Positions 1 to 11,425 of a stretch of 64,000 nt of DNA are shown piece after piece (position 1 is the first letter of the stretch; each line of letters opens with the position of its first letter). A program made the translations under genes and the position numbers. The notes beneath the pieces are model-generated. The model ran no database searches, had not been told where the DNA came from, and saw only the letters and a program-made list of their open reading frames with translations. Source of the stretch: Diphasiastrum complanatum (lineage: Eukaryota > Streptophyta > Lycopodiopsida > Lycopodiales > Lycopodiaceae); NCBI GenBank assembly GCA_029204225.1, contig CM055098.1:17287775-17351774 (forward strand), in the 5' to 3' direction.

Positions 1-3000
1 GGAGATTGAACCGACATAAAAGCAACCCAAAACTATTATAACGTAACAAGAATCAAGCATATATGCCTAAATATATTGCCTTTTAAGTCATGCTTTGCTC
101 CTCCTAACTTTTATTATACGAGAGAACTCAACATCTTCATACAATTATTGTAAGTCAAATTGGCTACTATGATATGTTCTTCTTCAACTTGTGTGGTCGT
201 GTTTCACTATTTTGGATAATACATGTGCTTGCAATGTGCACTTGGTCCACCTAGACCTTACCTTCAAGAATTTCTCAAATAAGTTTGTCTATATTATAGT
301 ATGGAGATCAAATCATGATTTCACTCTACTCTTTATTGCTTTATTCTATTTTCAAGGGAATTATTAGCAACTTAGCAAACTAATTTTTTACAAGCCACTA
401 CCATGTATTCCAAATATTATGTGCAATGAGGTGTGGCACTTGGGAAAGCTTGTATACATGGACCTTGAAAGCCTAGTTGCGTGTATAAAAGATTTGAGTG
501 TGGCCCTACATGTTTGGTAACACGCAATGTGCATGAAAATAAAGCTCTTTGGTATCTAGGATACTTTTATAATAACATTTTGAACATAAAAGTTATTGAA
601 GGATTTCTCTTTATTTTGTGTTGTAAGATATAGACTTTCTTTTTAGTATGTTAAAGGATGTGGAAGTGTCACTTCAAGCTACAACTATAGTGTTAAGCGT
701 TCTACAAACCTATAATATATCATATAGATGTGTAGATGCATTCTTTTTCTATTGCACAAGGATTATCATGTTCTCCTATAACTAAAACTTCTCCTTTGTA
801 ACCATTCCAATTTATTGTAGCAAAGATTTCTGACTAGATTCTATCTTTGAATACTTTATAACAAACAAATGAGATTCCTATCACAAGAAAATGCTCTAAC
901 TTTAGCTAGAAAACAAAATGGTTTTGTATAGTTGATTTTAATAATAATGTATCATAGTCCTCCAAGGTCTTTCAAAGAATAAAGGTCAATAGTATGCTCT
1001 ATTCCAAGAAAATTTGGCATTTTCCTTTACTATGTCAAACTAGTACTTGCAAAAGGCTTTGATAAAATTCATGAATTGTCCTTGCCACAAATTTTGAGCA
1101 CATGTTATTTTGTTTTATCTAAATGAAAATTAAGGTGGTACGTCTCCACCTGTTGCCCAAAGAATTGGATCTTCCTAATCAATTTGCCACATACAAGACC
1201 CTTCTAGCTTATCACACATTCCAAGTATATAGCTCCAGTCTTGCTTCCTCGTGTCAAATTGGCTACACTAAGCTTTTTATGTAATCTTTTGTAAAGGCGT
1301 ATATTCACTTCTCAAACCTGGGAATTAAAATGTCTCATGGCTCCCCATTTTGTCACAAAGAGGTTATTATTTTTTGTAAGATCACTGTATATACACTAAT
1401 CACTACAAAGATATGTAGTTAAATTGTTAATCTTACACAAACAATATCTAACAACATGATTAAAAAAGCTAGATTACAAATGATTATAAGAAAGAAAAAA
1501 GTCAGAGATCTTATCAAAGTGTTACAAAGTCATATTTTTCCTAGAAATGTAAATAATTATAAAAGCTTTTTTTCATTGAACCGTACATAGTTGTTATAAA
1601 CAAATCATGGATGGATCAATATTCACAACACAAATTTTTTCATTGAGTGCATCTGCTATGGCAATAATATACTTCTCTTGTGGAAGTCATTGATCTTAGG
1701 CCAAGTTTTGACTCTATAATTTTGGTCATATCATTTTGGAAAACCTTTTTTTTGTTTTTTGCAACAATATTGTTGTGCCCTAGCATCATGAATGTACAAT
1801 AGTTTACGCTTTATTTCTGCATTGTAGATAATGCCAACTTTGAGCATCCGAACACCTAGATGTTCTTTTCCATGAGCAGAATTGGGATTTGAGCTTGGGT
1901 CTCATTGCCACAACTAACACTCTTAGCGCTAGGTTGGGAGACTTTTAGAAAAAATTATACTTTGAACGTGATTTTGATGGTAAATGTTAGCCTCAGAAAA
2001 CAATGTAATTTCTATTGAAAATAGTCAAAATTCTTGAAACCTTTAGATGATACATAATTTAAGCATTTGCCAATACTTGTACAAATGTGTACCGCACCCC
2101 CTAGTGATGTAAATTTTAACTGGCCACGCTACAGAATTTTGAAATTCAAAAACAAAAAAATATTTCAAAAGGAAAGAACATTGAATATTAACTCTATTCT
2201 ATGATCTCCTATAGAGGAATATGACATATTTTGGCCTAAATGATGAGTCAGATGACTTGACACAATTGCTCAATGATAGGAGTCATTTTAGCACCTTTGG
2301 TAGACAAGGGATAATTTGTCATTGTACTTTCAATTTTATTGGTTTAGATTGTGCCAATGTTTTTTTTTGCTATATATATGTACAATATTGCAATCTTAAT
2401 ACAAAGAAAAGACAAAAATCGGCCCACAATCTCAAAATGCCAAAAAATAAAAATCTATATATGACCAGAAAAGGCCATATTATACTTAGAGATATATTAT
2501 CAAAAAACTCACAATACATATACAATGCTAAAGTTAGAGTTGTAATAGTTTAGGTAACAAATCAAATGTTATGACATTTTGAATACAAGAGTGACCACGT
2601 CTAATTTGTCCATCAAAACCCCACTTGGAGCTTGGACATGATAACAAGATTCACACTAGTGTTAGTTGAATGCAACGTAAGATAAGAGTAGTGTTTCCTT
2701 AACAGTACATTGCTACAAGTAGTTGTGGCCTTGACACATCATCCCTTTGCTTTCTAATCCATATTCTCACATCTCAATACAAATCTAGCCTTTTGATGAG
2801 ATTTGCCCTCCTTGACAAATTACTTATGATCTTTTATAGTTTCCTTGGCAACCATCCTTCGTATTGCAATTCTAAAAAGAAGCAACCTCAAGACTGGTAT
2901 CAATCTTTACCTTCTGTTCAAATAGTCCCTATAGTAGATGGAGATGCTCCACCACTAAACTATATGCCTTGTTTGATGGTTCTCTATAGAGTGTGAATTG

Positions 3001-3688
3001 TCATTCCAACCCAACCTCTCCCTTGTTATGAACTCGATCTACTAATGTGGTCCTGTCACATAATTTCTTTTTGCAAAATTACTCTTCTACGATAGACTAC
3101 AATTTGCAGAAACACACACAAACTTGTGAGGGGTCAAAAAAGTCGGCATTTCTCTAAAGGTCGTCCCTAATTTTTGTAAGGCAAAAATAATGAGATCTAT
3201 GAGATTACAAATGTACTTTACTCTTCCTAAAGCAAAAAGTAAAAAAAGTTTGCATTTTTCTAAAGGCCATTCCTAACTTTTAGGCATCAATTATGTGACC
3301 ATTCGTCTATTGCATCGTCCTAAGGTTGGCAAAGCTGAAAAAATTGTAAATAGTGGTTTTCAATCTGCATATATACAAGCAAAGCTGGCAAAGTCATCAA
3401 CAAAGTACAATATGTAGAAGTACATGCAAAGTCGGCGTAGAGTCAAAGAATTGCATTTTCGATCCATCGCTCAAACTAAAGTTCTTGCTTGTCACATCCA
3501 ATGCAAACACTTATTTTAGCAAGCGTGACTTCTATAATAGGAAAACACTTAATCATTGCTTAATTGAGCAGTCATGTAATGTAAAGTAGCTTACAATTAG
3601 TTTAAAAGACTTCACAATTATAAATAGTGAGAAAAGCGACTTATTAGTTGTTTCTTTTACATGATGGTAGTTAGGAGGATTAACCTAC
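1..3688. other. AT-rich intergenic sequence, no gene recognised
   Basis: No open frame here resembles a known protein, and the reading frames are short and dense in stops. One SINE-like remnant may lie near 1860-1960 on the minus strand (see findings). A short imperfect direct repeat, TCTAAAGG followed by a T-rich run, occurs near 3150 and 3258. I see nothing else that can be annotated. Confidence 0.6.
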
Positions 3689-3905
3689 TGTTATGTCCAT
3701 GACCAGTACATAGGATACGGTATACTCCTAGTCTTGGATACACAGTACTCCAGTGAAACAAGCTGTTAATTATGCCACGTCATACTGGATGTGACCCGAA
3801 AGTAACTAATACCCTTGTGAGGCCCAGAACACACTAAATGGAGTTTAGACAAGGTATGAGACAGTGTATGCATGTGTAGAGTTATCAATAGCAATTCTTT
3901 GAATA
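3689..3905 (+). repeat. 5' fragment of a Ty3/gypsy LTR
   Basis: This 217-bp block begins TGTTATGTCC and is repeated almost exactly at 5069-5289, with about seven substitutions and two small indels. The sequence jumps straight from the shared block into integrase coding sequence. The rest of this LTR, the gag gene and the first part of pol are therefore deleted. Most differences between the copies are C/T or G/A transitions, as expected for methylated plant repeats. Confidence 0.8.
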
Positions 3906-5043
3906 TGTTGTTAAATGCAAGCCTTGTCAACTAGCAAAGGCTGAACGCCATAAGGCTGGTGGTTTGTTGCATCCATTAGATATCCCAGATAAGAAATGGG
4001 AAAGCATATCTATGGATTTTGTAGTTGGACTTCCAAAGACCCAATGGCTATTTGGGTTGCAGTGGATCGGTTAACTAAGTTAGCTGCATTCATACCAGTC
4101 AAGTCAACTATAAAGGTTCTGATTTAGCCCAGATCTTTGTTGAAAGATTATTTTAGTTGTATGGTCTGCCCAATGACATTGTTAGTAATAGAGATCCTAA
4201 GTTCGCAGGTCACTTTTGGTCAGCAGTATTCCATAAACTGGAAACTTCTTTGAGTTTAAGTTATTTAGATCATCCTGAATCAGATGGCCAGACAGAAGGG
4301 ACTAATCAAACTATGGAAGATATTTTGAGGACCTATGTTTCTCACAGGCAATCTCATTGGGAAGATTATCTCCCACTGGTTGAGTTTGCATATAATAGTA
4401 GAAAACATTCTACTACAGATTATAGTCCTTTTATGCTTATGTACGGTTTTCAACCTAGATCTCCAGTAAATGTTGAGACGAAGTCTATTAAGATCCAGAA
4501 GGTTGCTGATTTTTTGCATGATATGCAAGAAATGTTACAAGTGGCTAAGGATAGTATCCGAAGTACTCAGGATAGAGCTAAACACTATACCAATCTTAAG
4601 AGATCTCCAAGAGATTTTAAAGTTGATGATTGGGTATATCTTAGGATTCCAAAAGATTCTAAGACGTTATGTACAGGGAAGCATTATAAGCTGTCTACCC
4701 GTTATTGTGGACCTTTCAGGATTGTATGTAGAATTGGTTCTTTGGCGTATGAACTCGATCTTCAAGGAAAATCGACTGCACACCCAGTATTTCATGTAAG
4801 TCGTTTGAAACCAAGTTTACATGATGGTGATACAGTTGGATCGGATGAGGATTTATCCCATTTGGAAGATTTATCGCTTAGTGTACCTTTGGAACCTGAG
4901 AAGTGCTCAGAACTAGAGATAAACAATTGAGAAATCGTTCTATCTCTGAGTGCTTAATTCAGTGGAAGGGTCGTACTGAGGATGATGATTCGTGGGAAAG
5001 AGTTGATAGCATAAAGAAGACTTTCCCGAATTTTAGTTTCTAA
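3906..5043 (+). pseudogene. Ty3/gypsy integrase and chromodomain relic
   Basis: The end of the zinc-binding region (CKPCQLAK, about 3918) is followed by the catalytic core with MDFVVGLP, SNRDPKF and SDGQTEGTN, which supply the D-D-E residues. The integrase C-terminus follows, with HPVFHVSRLKP near 4780-4815. After a stop at about 4928 another frame gives a chromodomain-like CLIQWKGRTEDDDSWE. The longest open stretch is 4157-4930. Frameshifts near 4050 and stops near 4125 and 4930 break it. Reverse transcriptase and RNase H are absent, so this is the 3' part of a dead element directly upstream of its 3' LTR. The match to the chromovirus type of gypsy integrase is clear. Confidence 0.88.
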
Positions 5044-5068
5044 GGATAGAAATAGTCTGAGGGAAGAA

Positions 5069-5897
5069 TGTTATGTCCATGACTAGTACATAGGATACAG
5101 TATACTCCTAGTCTTGGATACACAACGGTACTCCAGTGAAACAAGCTGTTAGTTATGCCACGTCATACTAGATGTGACCCGAAAGTAACTAATACCCTTG
5201 TGAGGCCCAAAACACACTAAATGGAGTTTAGACAAAGGTATGAGACAGTGTATGCATGTGTAGAGTTATCAATAGCAATTCTATGAATAGTTGGTCCATG
5301 CATAGGACTCTATTCTAGGTGAATCTATGTATAGGGAACTTAGGGCTATGCATGGCTAAGTGCCCGGGATGCTTTTGGCTCTATATAATGGGTCCAAAAG
5401 TCGCCCTACTCCACATCATGGTTCTTGATTCATTGTCAGGCTCTCACTCTACATTCATGCTTCTTGTTCCTTGGCTTGGTGGTGAGGCTTCTAGAGATTG
5501 ACCTTATATCTACCATGATCTATAGTTTTCTTATCTATAAATATAGGATGCAATTGATATAGAACACATAGCACGAAACATCAACTATAGATAGGTGCAA
5601 TTGTTTTGAATTTTCTCATTAGGGTAGGGCTTTTTGCCTTCAAGTTCAATGATTGTCTCTCACTTTTGCCTTATTTTTAGTTTCTAACCCTTTGTGTTTC
5701 TAAGAAGAAGAGTTTGTAAACAGTTGGAACTTGATTATAGAAGGTTCCAGTTCTCTTAGGAATTCAGGGTAATCTATATGTATAGTTAGTTTGTGTTGCA
5801 AAGAGCTTGTTTTTGCTTTGTTTCAAGGGCGACTTTGGCTGCTTGATTTGGAATAGCTTTGTACACTGCTTGGATTCTGTTAGCTAGTCTTCTGCTA
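5069..5897 (+). repeat. Ty3/gypsy LTR (second, longer copy)
   Basis: The LTR starts TGTTATG right after a purine-rich tract (GAGGGAAGAA, 5059-5068), the usual polypurine primer site. Its first 221 bp match 3689-3905. A TATA-like CTATAAATATA lies at 5535-5545, as expected for an LTR promoter. I could not place the 3' boundary: no canonical primer-binding site is visible before a gag-like ATG at 5898. The right-hand end given is therefore an upper bound. Confidence 0.65.
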
Positions 5898-6950
5898 TGG
5901 CATCCACAAACAATGCTAGTCATGATTCTCACAAGATTGATGCACTTTCTCCTAAGTTGATGGCATGAAGTTCATGTTGACACAAATTTTGGAGCAATTT
6001 AAGTACAGTCCTACACTTGAAAGAGTCAATAACACTAGGAATTTGGGTGATGAACCTAGTATAGGTAAAAAAAAAAAAAAAAAAATGGTAGGAAGCACAA
6101 GTTACTATCTATCAAGGATTTCAAGCTCCCTAAGTTCACTGGAATGATATTTATGAGGAATACAGATGTGGTGGAAAATTGGTTACAAAAGCAAGAGCAA
6201 GCATTCCAAATGTGGGGCATTGATGATAGTGAAATTGAGATGATTGTTGAAGCCACATTGTTTTCAAGAGTCAGTACAAAGGTGATGGAGAAAGATGACA
6301 TAGTTCCAACCACACGGGAGGCATTTCAACAAACGTTTATGCAAAACTAGGTGCCTATGGATCAAAAGAATAAAGCCATGCATCAATGGACTTCTTTGAA
6401 ACATAGTAACTGGAGGGTGCATGATTATGTGGACAAGTAATGAGAGGGTTTATTATGCATACCTCAAGAAGTTCCTATGTTCACGCAAGTGTTTCGTTTT
6501 GTGGAGGGACTTCAAGAGAGTATTCACCTTTGTGCCAAAGGAGTCTCATAATTTGCGAAGAGCCACATAGATGGCTTTGTATAATGAAAGCGAGAAAAGA
6601 GGCCCAGATCATGTTGATGTAGTTGCTACCGACAGCTATCATCCTTGAGGACACAAGGGAAAACGGAATAAAAAAACAAAATTTGAGGGTCAAACTAGTC
6701 AGTGGCAAGCTTGGGGTGACTAGAAAGGCAAGGGCGTAGGGGGTGGGGGGAAGACAAAGGGTTGTATGGGCAATCCAATGCCCAAAAGGGTCAACATCCT
6801 TCAAAATCGTCGCCACATGATCAGGAACATGCAAAGAGGGAGAACCTCTATTTTTTATATTTAGGGCAGCATAGGTGCAAAGAATGTCCATATAAATAGA
6901 TGTTGACCATGTATAATCTTTAGGTGGACCAGATGAACCATATGGATGAC
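5898..6950 (+). pseudogene. Ty3/gypsy gag relic
   Basis: A frame starting at ATG 5898 (MASTNNASHDSHK) closes quickly, and other frames then carry gag-like sequence. KDFKLPKFTG leads into ENWLQKQEQAFQMWG and a segment ending REAFQQTF (to about 6350). Gag-like text continues with frameshifts to about 6620, and a CKECPYK fragment near 6880 may be the remains of a CCHC zinc knuckle. An A18 run at 6067-6085 lies at one frameshift. The order LTR then gag fits a 5' end, so this LTR may once have been shared by two tandem copies. Confidence 0.7.
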
Positions 6951-7125
6951 CCTATGACAATGGAAGAGATCAAGCAAAAAGTCAATTTACATGCTCCTTC
7001 AACTACACTGAACCAACGATCTCAGTATGAAATATTGATTGCTTCTTGAAAACATCTAGGTTCTTTGTGGTTTGTTTTGAACAACTAGGTTGTATTTTCC
7101 CTTTGACCAAATGAACATCAACCAT

Positions 7126-7760
7126 CTAATTCACTTTATCTTCCTCCTTTAGAATCATTTCATAAGGACGTCTATTGACAAGACATAATCCAGGTATTAG
7201 CTCAATCTTATGTTCAGCATCCCTTTTAGGAAGTAAACAAAATTGGAAGATTGTCTTCAAACACATATAAAACTCCCTCCTCATCTCTTTATCCAAATTG
7301 GCAACAGTATTAGTTTGCACACACTACGTGCTACTCTAAGTAGAATCAATAGATTTAGTAGAAATCAATGACATATGTACTCACAATGGATACTACACAA
7401 CTACGTAGTTGAAACGAGAGGTCTTGGAGGTACATCCAACTCACCACGAAGAGAATGAGTCATGCCATCAAAAATTGAAACTCATACAAATGAGTATCTT
7501 AGGGTATGTGTGGTCTTTGCATCTCATGCCAACAAATGCCCAACACCACATCAAAACCATGCTAGCCATGTTATCACAAAATCCAACTCTTTTGTGTAAC
7601 TTTGTACTGTTAGTGGAATGTCCACAACATTCTCATATCAAATCTTTGTACACATTCCATCAGCCATTTCCAACGTGTATTGGTACTGGGATGGTTAAGT
7701 GCTCACACCTAACTTCCATACCAAAGTTGAATTCAACACATCATGAGACGACCCAATGAC
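7126..7760 (-). pseudogene. Ty3/gypsy protease and reverse-transcriptase relic
   Basis: Read on the minus strand from 7760, broken frames give a retropepsin-like segment (SSHDVLNSTLVWKLGV, near 7730). Next comes the start of reverse transcriptase, with HKIELIPG and NRRPYEM in 7126-7320, typical of plant gypsy RT. Stops and frameshifts are frequent. The orientation is opposite to the gag relic at 5898-6950, so the two are either different insertions or one element broken by an inversion. Confidence 0.75.
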
Positions 7761-8652
7761 AAATAGAATTTGAACATTTGTACCACAGAGCTGTCTTCGC
7801 ATAACAATCAAAGAAGTGTTAGGAAATTGATACCCTTGTGTTTCTTGTTAACTCATATTTCTCATCCCTTCAACTTGATCTTTCAAATCTCCACGGCTTT
7901 CTAGTTGTCTTATTTCCTTTTAAGGAAATTGTCCACATGCAAGCACATAGACAAGCCCTATACTAGGATACCATCCCTCCTCTCCAAGCCAACCGGCGCA
8001 TTAGTTCCCTTATGGTTGGTAATAGGGGACACAAAAATGTGAACAATTACTCCTTATATGTGGATCATTACAAGACTTGCTTATGGGATAATTACAACAA
8101 CCTTTCTTCCCAATTCTAGTACATGATTCACCTCACTTCCAACAAGCTTGAGCAGAAAAAGGAGACTAAAGAAGGATACTTTCACAATTATACTGTACTC
8201 ATATTATGCTGAAAATGTAAGCATTTGCCAATCACAAAGTAACTATAATAATGACCATGACTAGAAATCAATAGAGCAATTCCAGCAGGAATCTGTGGAC
8301 TTGTAACATGGGCTAAATCTGAGAAAAACCTTTTGGTGCACTAAGAACTGGAAAAATCAGTTTGATCATCCCTTTTGGGAGATTATGTCATGGGAAATGA
8401 ACCTGACGTTGAAATCTTAAGCTTACAGTCTCAGAAAAGTTGCAGATATACTGATTTTGGACCATTAGAGAACTTAAGAATGTGATCTGAAGGAAAATAT
8501 TATCCTGATTTCATGATATTATGATAGCAAAATTTCCAATACATTTATTTGTCTCATATGTGCAACTCATAGTGGCATGAAATCTCACCCTCAATCTCTC
8601 TCCAAAGTTGCACATCAATTTTATATGGGTGATCATTGCAGCATGGAAGATC
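7761..8652. other. Spacer downstream of the acyltransferase-like gene
   Basis: I recognise no gene here. The part next to 8652 would hold the 3' UTR of the minus-strand gene, but I could not choose a poly(A) signal with confidence. The left part may still be diverged retroelement sequence. Confidence 0.4.
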
Positions 8653-10282
8653 TTAAGCCGTCTCTGTCAGGAGCTCTTGAATTCCATCCACAATCTGTTG
8701 AATTTGGGTATGAGAAAACAATGGAGAGCAGTAGACATAGTTGACTTGCAGGCATCCATCTGTGAGGAAGGGATAAAGTGCAAGACAAGGCCCTACTCCA
8801 TTGACGGATGAGCATGTCACCCAATCTGTGAGGTTTGAGTTTGATGAGGCAGCATCAGCAAAGGACTGTGGAATTGGATCGTGATAGATAGAGAGAAGGG
8901 TAGTGCGCATGGTGCCTGAGGGAGTAACGTTAGGAAAGTTCATGGCTTGTACCATGAGTGTATTCAGATCACTCATGTCTTTGAAATGCTTTTTGTTCTT
9001 GATTGCTTCTTCCACCTGCTCTGAGCTTTTCTTTGCCAGCTCCCAAAAGGGCACTGATTCTGCCACATGCAAGGTTTTGAGCATGGCAGCATGATAGAAG
9101 CCTGCAATCATTTACCCAAGAAAAATGGTGAAGATATGAACCTGGATATTATTTGAATTGCTTGAAAGTGATGAAAGCATTCAACTGTGAGAAGAATTGG
9201 ATGAAAAAAACAGGTCCTTACCTACTGCAGATGGTGGAATGACTGGTTCCAGCATATTACGGCAATTGAGTAAGACTGCATTGCCATAGTGCTCGCCTCG
9301 GTTGCCCACTTTCTTAAAGGCAGCTACTACCTTCGTGCCTGCAGCACACAGAGCTCCGAACAGATTTGTTGAATGCTTCTCGCAGCCCTGCAAATCAAAG
9401 ATATCACACGTTTAGAGCTTCATGCAAGCGTCTCCTCTGTCCGAACAACCTGTTTTGAACCCATTGTGAAAACGGGAGGCAAACCTGGATCAATTGCTCT
9501 GTGGCTTCTCGGGTGAGGCGTGATCTGATCACGCAGGAGTGCCAGGGAGCCTTGGTTACGTCAAAAGGCAGATATGCATGCCTCCTTGAGACCAAGCCAT
9601 AGCCGATCATGTCAACTCCATGAGCCCAAAATGGCTTTTTCGACATCTCCGGAGGAACTGCACTCTCCATGGATGGTAAGTTCAGTCGAACCACTGACGC
9701 CAAACTAGCATCCTCTTTGCTTTTCAGGAACTGATCAACTGATTGGCCAGACTTTTCTGCTTCTGCAAACTCCCCCAGGAATTGGACGATATGAGAGGAA
9801 ATAGGAGCTGCAGAGGCCAGATCACAAGCACCAGAATGAGTTCTCAGGATCAAAAGGGAGGTCTTCTGGGGAAGTCTGTACAGCAGAGCTTGAAACACAG
9901 GGAAAGGCTTCACTTTTGGGAATGGCTTGTTCATCTCTTCTTCCACAATCTTCAGCCATCTTTCCTTTCTGCTCTCGCCATCTTCTTCCTCAAGGGGTTC
10001 TTCCCCTTCAGCTTCTGAGCTTCTGTCTATCTCCTCAAGAGAGATGGAGGGGGAATCATTGATGATGAACCAGGGCTTGCCATCTCTGTCCTCAACTGTT
10101 GCTCTCAGTAAAGGCTGCTCAGCCAGAAGACTAATTATGGCAGCTTCTGCCAAACCCACCTCCAGTGGCTTTGCGTACAAAAGGCCTGTCACAGTTACCC
10201 CAGTTCCTCCATCAACAGCTCTGCACCAGTTTGCCTCTGAGGTGCCCATGACTCTGGAAGGCATGCTTGCCAGCCTCCCCAT
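8653..10282 (-). CDS. CAT-like acyltransferase/condensation-fold protein, 3 exons
   Basis: The gene has three exons on the minus strand: 9485-10282, 9222-9387 and 8653-9101. Introns are GT-AG and the joined frame is 1413 bp (470 aa) without a stop. Exon 1 ends at ...EQLIQ and continues GCEKHSTN. Exon 2 ends at PPSAV and continues GFYHAAML. The N-terminal half (TGVTVTGLLYAKPLE, LLAEQPLLRATVED) looks like the donor half of the chloramphenicol-acetyltransferase-like fold shared by BAHD acyltransferases and condensation domains. Where those families have HxxxD, this protein has THSGACDLASAA near residue 150, so Cys takes the Asp position and Asp is one residue later. No DFGWG motif is seen. I recall plant-wide uncharacterised homologues with a similar H-x3-C-D motif. 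An acidic insert (EGEEPLEEEDGES) precedes the motif. No signal peptide is evident, so it is probably cytosolic. Substrate is unknown. The gene looks intact and is one of only two host genes in the window. Confidence 0.78.
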
Positions 10283-10399
10283 GTCAGCTACTCAGCAAAT
10301 GAAAGCAACCCAAATGGATCAAAATCCAAACAAAGGAAGAGCACACACAAACCAATCTGTGCACACAGGAGAAGGATAGAAAGCAAAAGATTAGAACCC

Positions 10400-11100
10400 T
10401 ATCTTTGCACAGAGGAGCGAGAGGTTGCTTGAATCTGCTCAAACACTTTTTGTTTAAATCCACAAGGTCTATTCAACATAAAATATCTTCAAGCTCTAAG
10501 TGAGTGGTGGGCTTTGTGAAAATGTGAACCTGGCAGAAGCTGCCAACCTGAAGAATCTTTTATGCATGACTTTTGCTTCTAGTCAACTGTCAACACCAAA
10601 GTGTTGAGGCTGGACTAAGCCTGGTGGAGGGAATGGTTGATCAATTCAACTCAATCAGCAAACCCACATGCTCAATTATCAAACATGAACTGTACTATGT
10701 AGTAGTCTGTGTATAATTTGGAGTCTGGACCAGGCAATGACCAAATATTTTAGCCTTTAGGCTACACAAGAAAATCATAAAGCACTCAGCATGACAAAGA
10801 TAACAGTGTTTGCTTCTATGCCTGAAATGCTACAGCCTACACTGTACATCATCTTGATCTTGGAATTTGGATAAGAAGAAGATTTGCAAATAAAAAGAAA
10901 TCTCACTAACTCTAACAAATACAAGACAAAACTTAAAACTCACCTGCAAGAAAAAAGTCACCAAGTTTAACAAATACAAGACAAAACTCAAACATCATGA
11001 GTCATGACTTACAAGGAAAAAAAACCAATTCTTTCCCGTCCTTGAAATTTCAGATGGGAACATCATGGAGGTTTCTTTTTGTTTTTTTCGTAAAGAGACA
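10400..11100. other. 5' flank of the acyltransferase-like gene
   Basis: This AT-rich sequence lies upstream of the minus-strand gene and has no coding frame I recognise. No clear TATA box stands out within 150 bp of the ATG at 10282. A short direct repeat (TACAAGACAAAACT) occurs at about 10920 and 10975. Confidence 0.4.
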
Positions 11101-11109
11101 ACTCGAGAC

Positions 11110-11425
11110 TCTTCCATAATGGAAAACATGCATCTTGGTATCCTAAGGGGGCCTTGAACCTGAGACCATAGAAACTCTAGATTTCAAGCTAACGAATTGA
11201 GCTCACCCAGGGATCTCATAATGGGAAATACGCATCTCGGTTTTCAATGCGGGATTCAACCTAGGGCCAAAAACCTTAGATGGCAAGCTAACCAACTCAG
11301 CCGATCCCATAAGATTGATAATAGAAAACATGCATCCTAGGTTTCCAAGGGAAGCTTGAACTTGGGACCAAAGAAACTTTGGATAACATGCTGCAAGCCA
11401 ACTGAGCTCTATAATGGGAAATACG
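11110..11425 (-). repeat. Tandem array of three tRNA-like SINE units
   Basis: Three units of about 100 bp follow each other, each introduced on the plus strand by a variant of ATAATGGGAAATACGCATC (near 11118, 11218 and 11320). A partial fourth header lies at 11411. On the minus strand each unit carries tRNA-like promoter boxes, for example GGCTGAGTTGG and AGCTCAGTTGG for box A and GTTCAAGGC for box B. The units resemble the single insertion at 18811-18900. No poly(A) tail is visible. Confidence 0.65.

Noticed and set aside
9743-10379. Plus-strand frames of 91 and 150 aa over the acyltransferase gene
   Set aside because: They are antisense shadows of exon 1. The spliced minus-strand frame is continuous and conserved in style.
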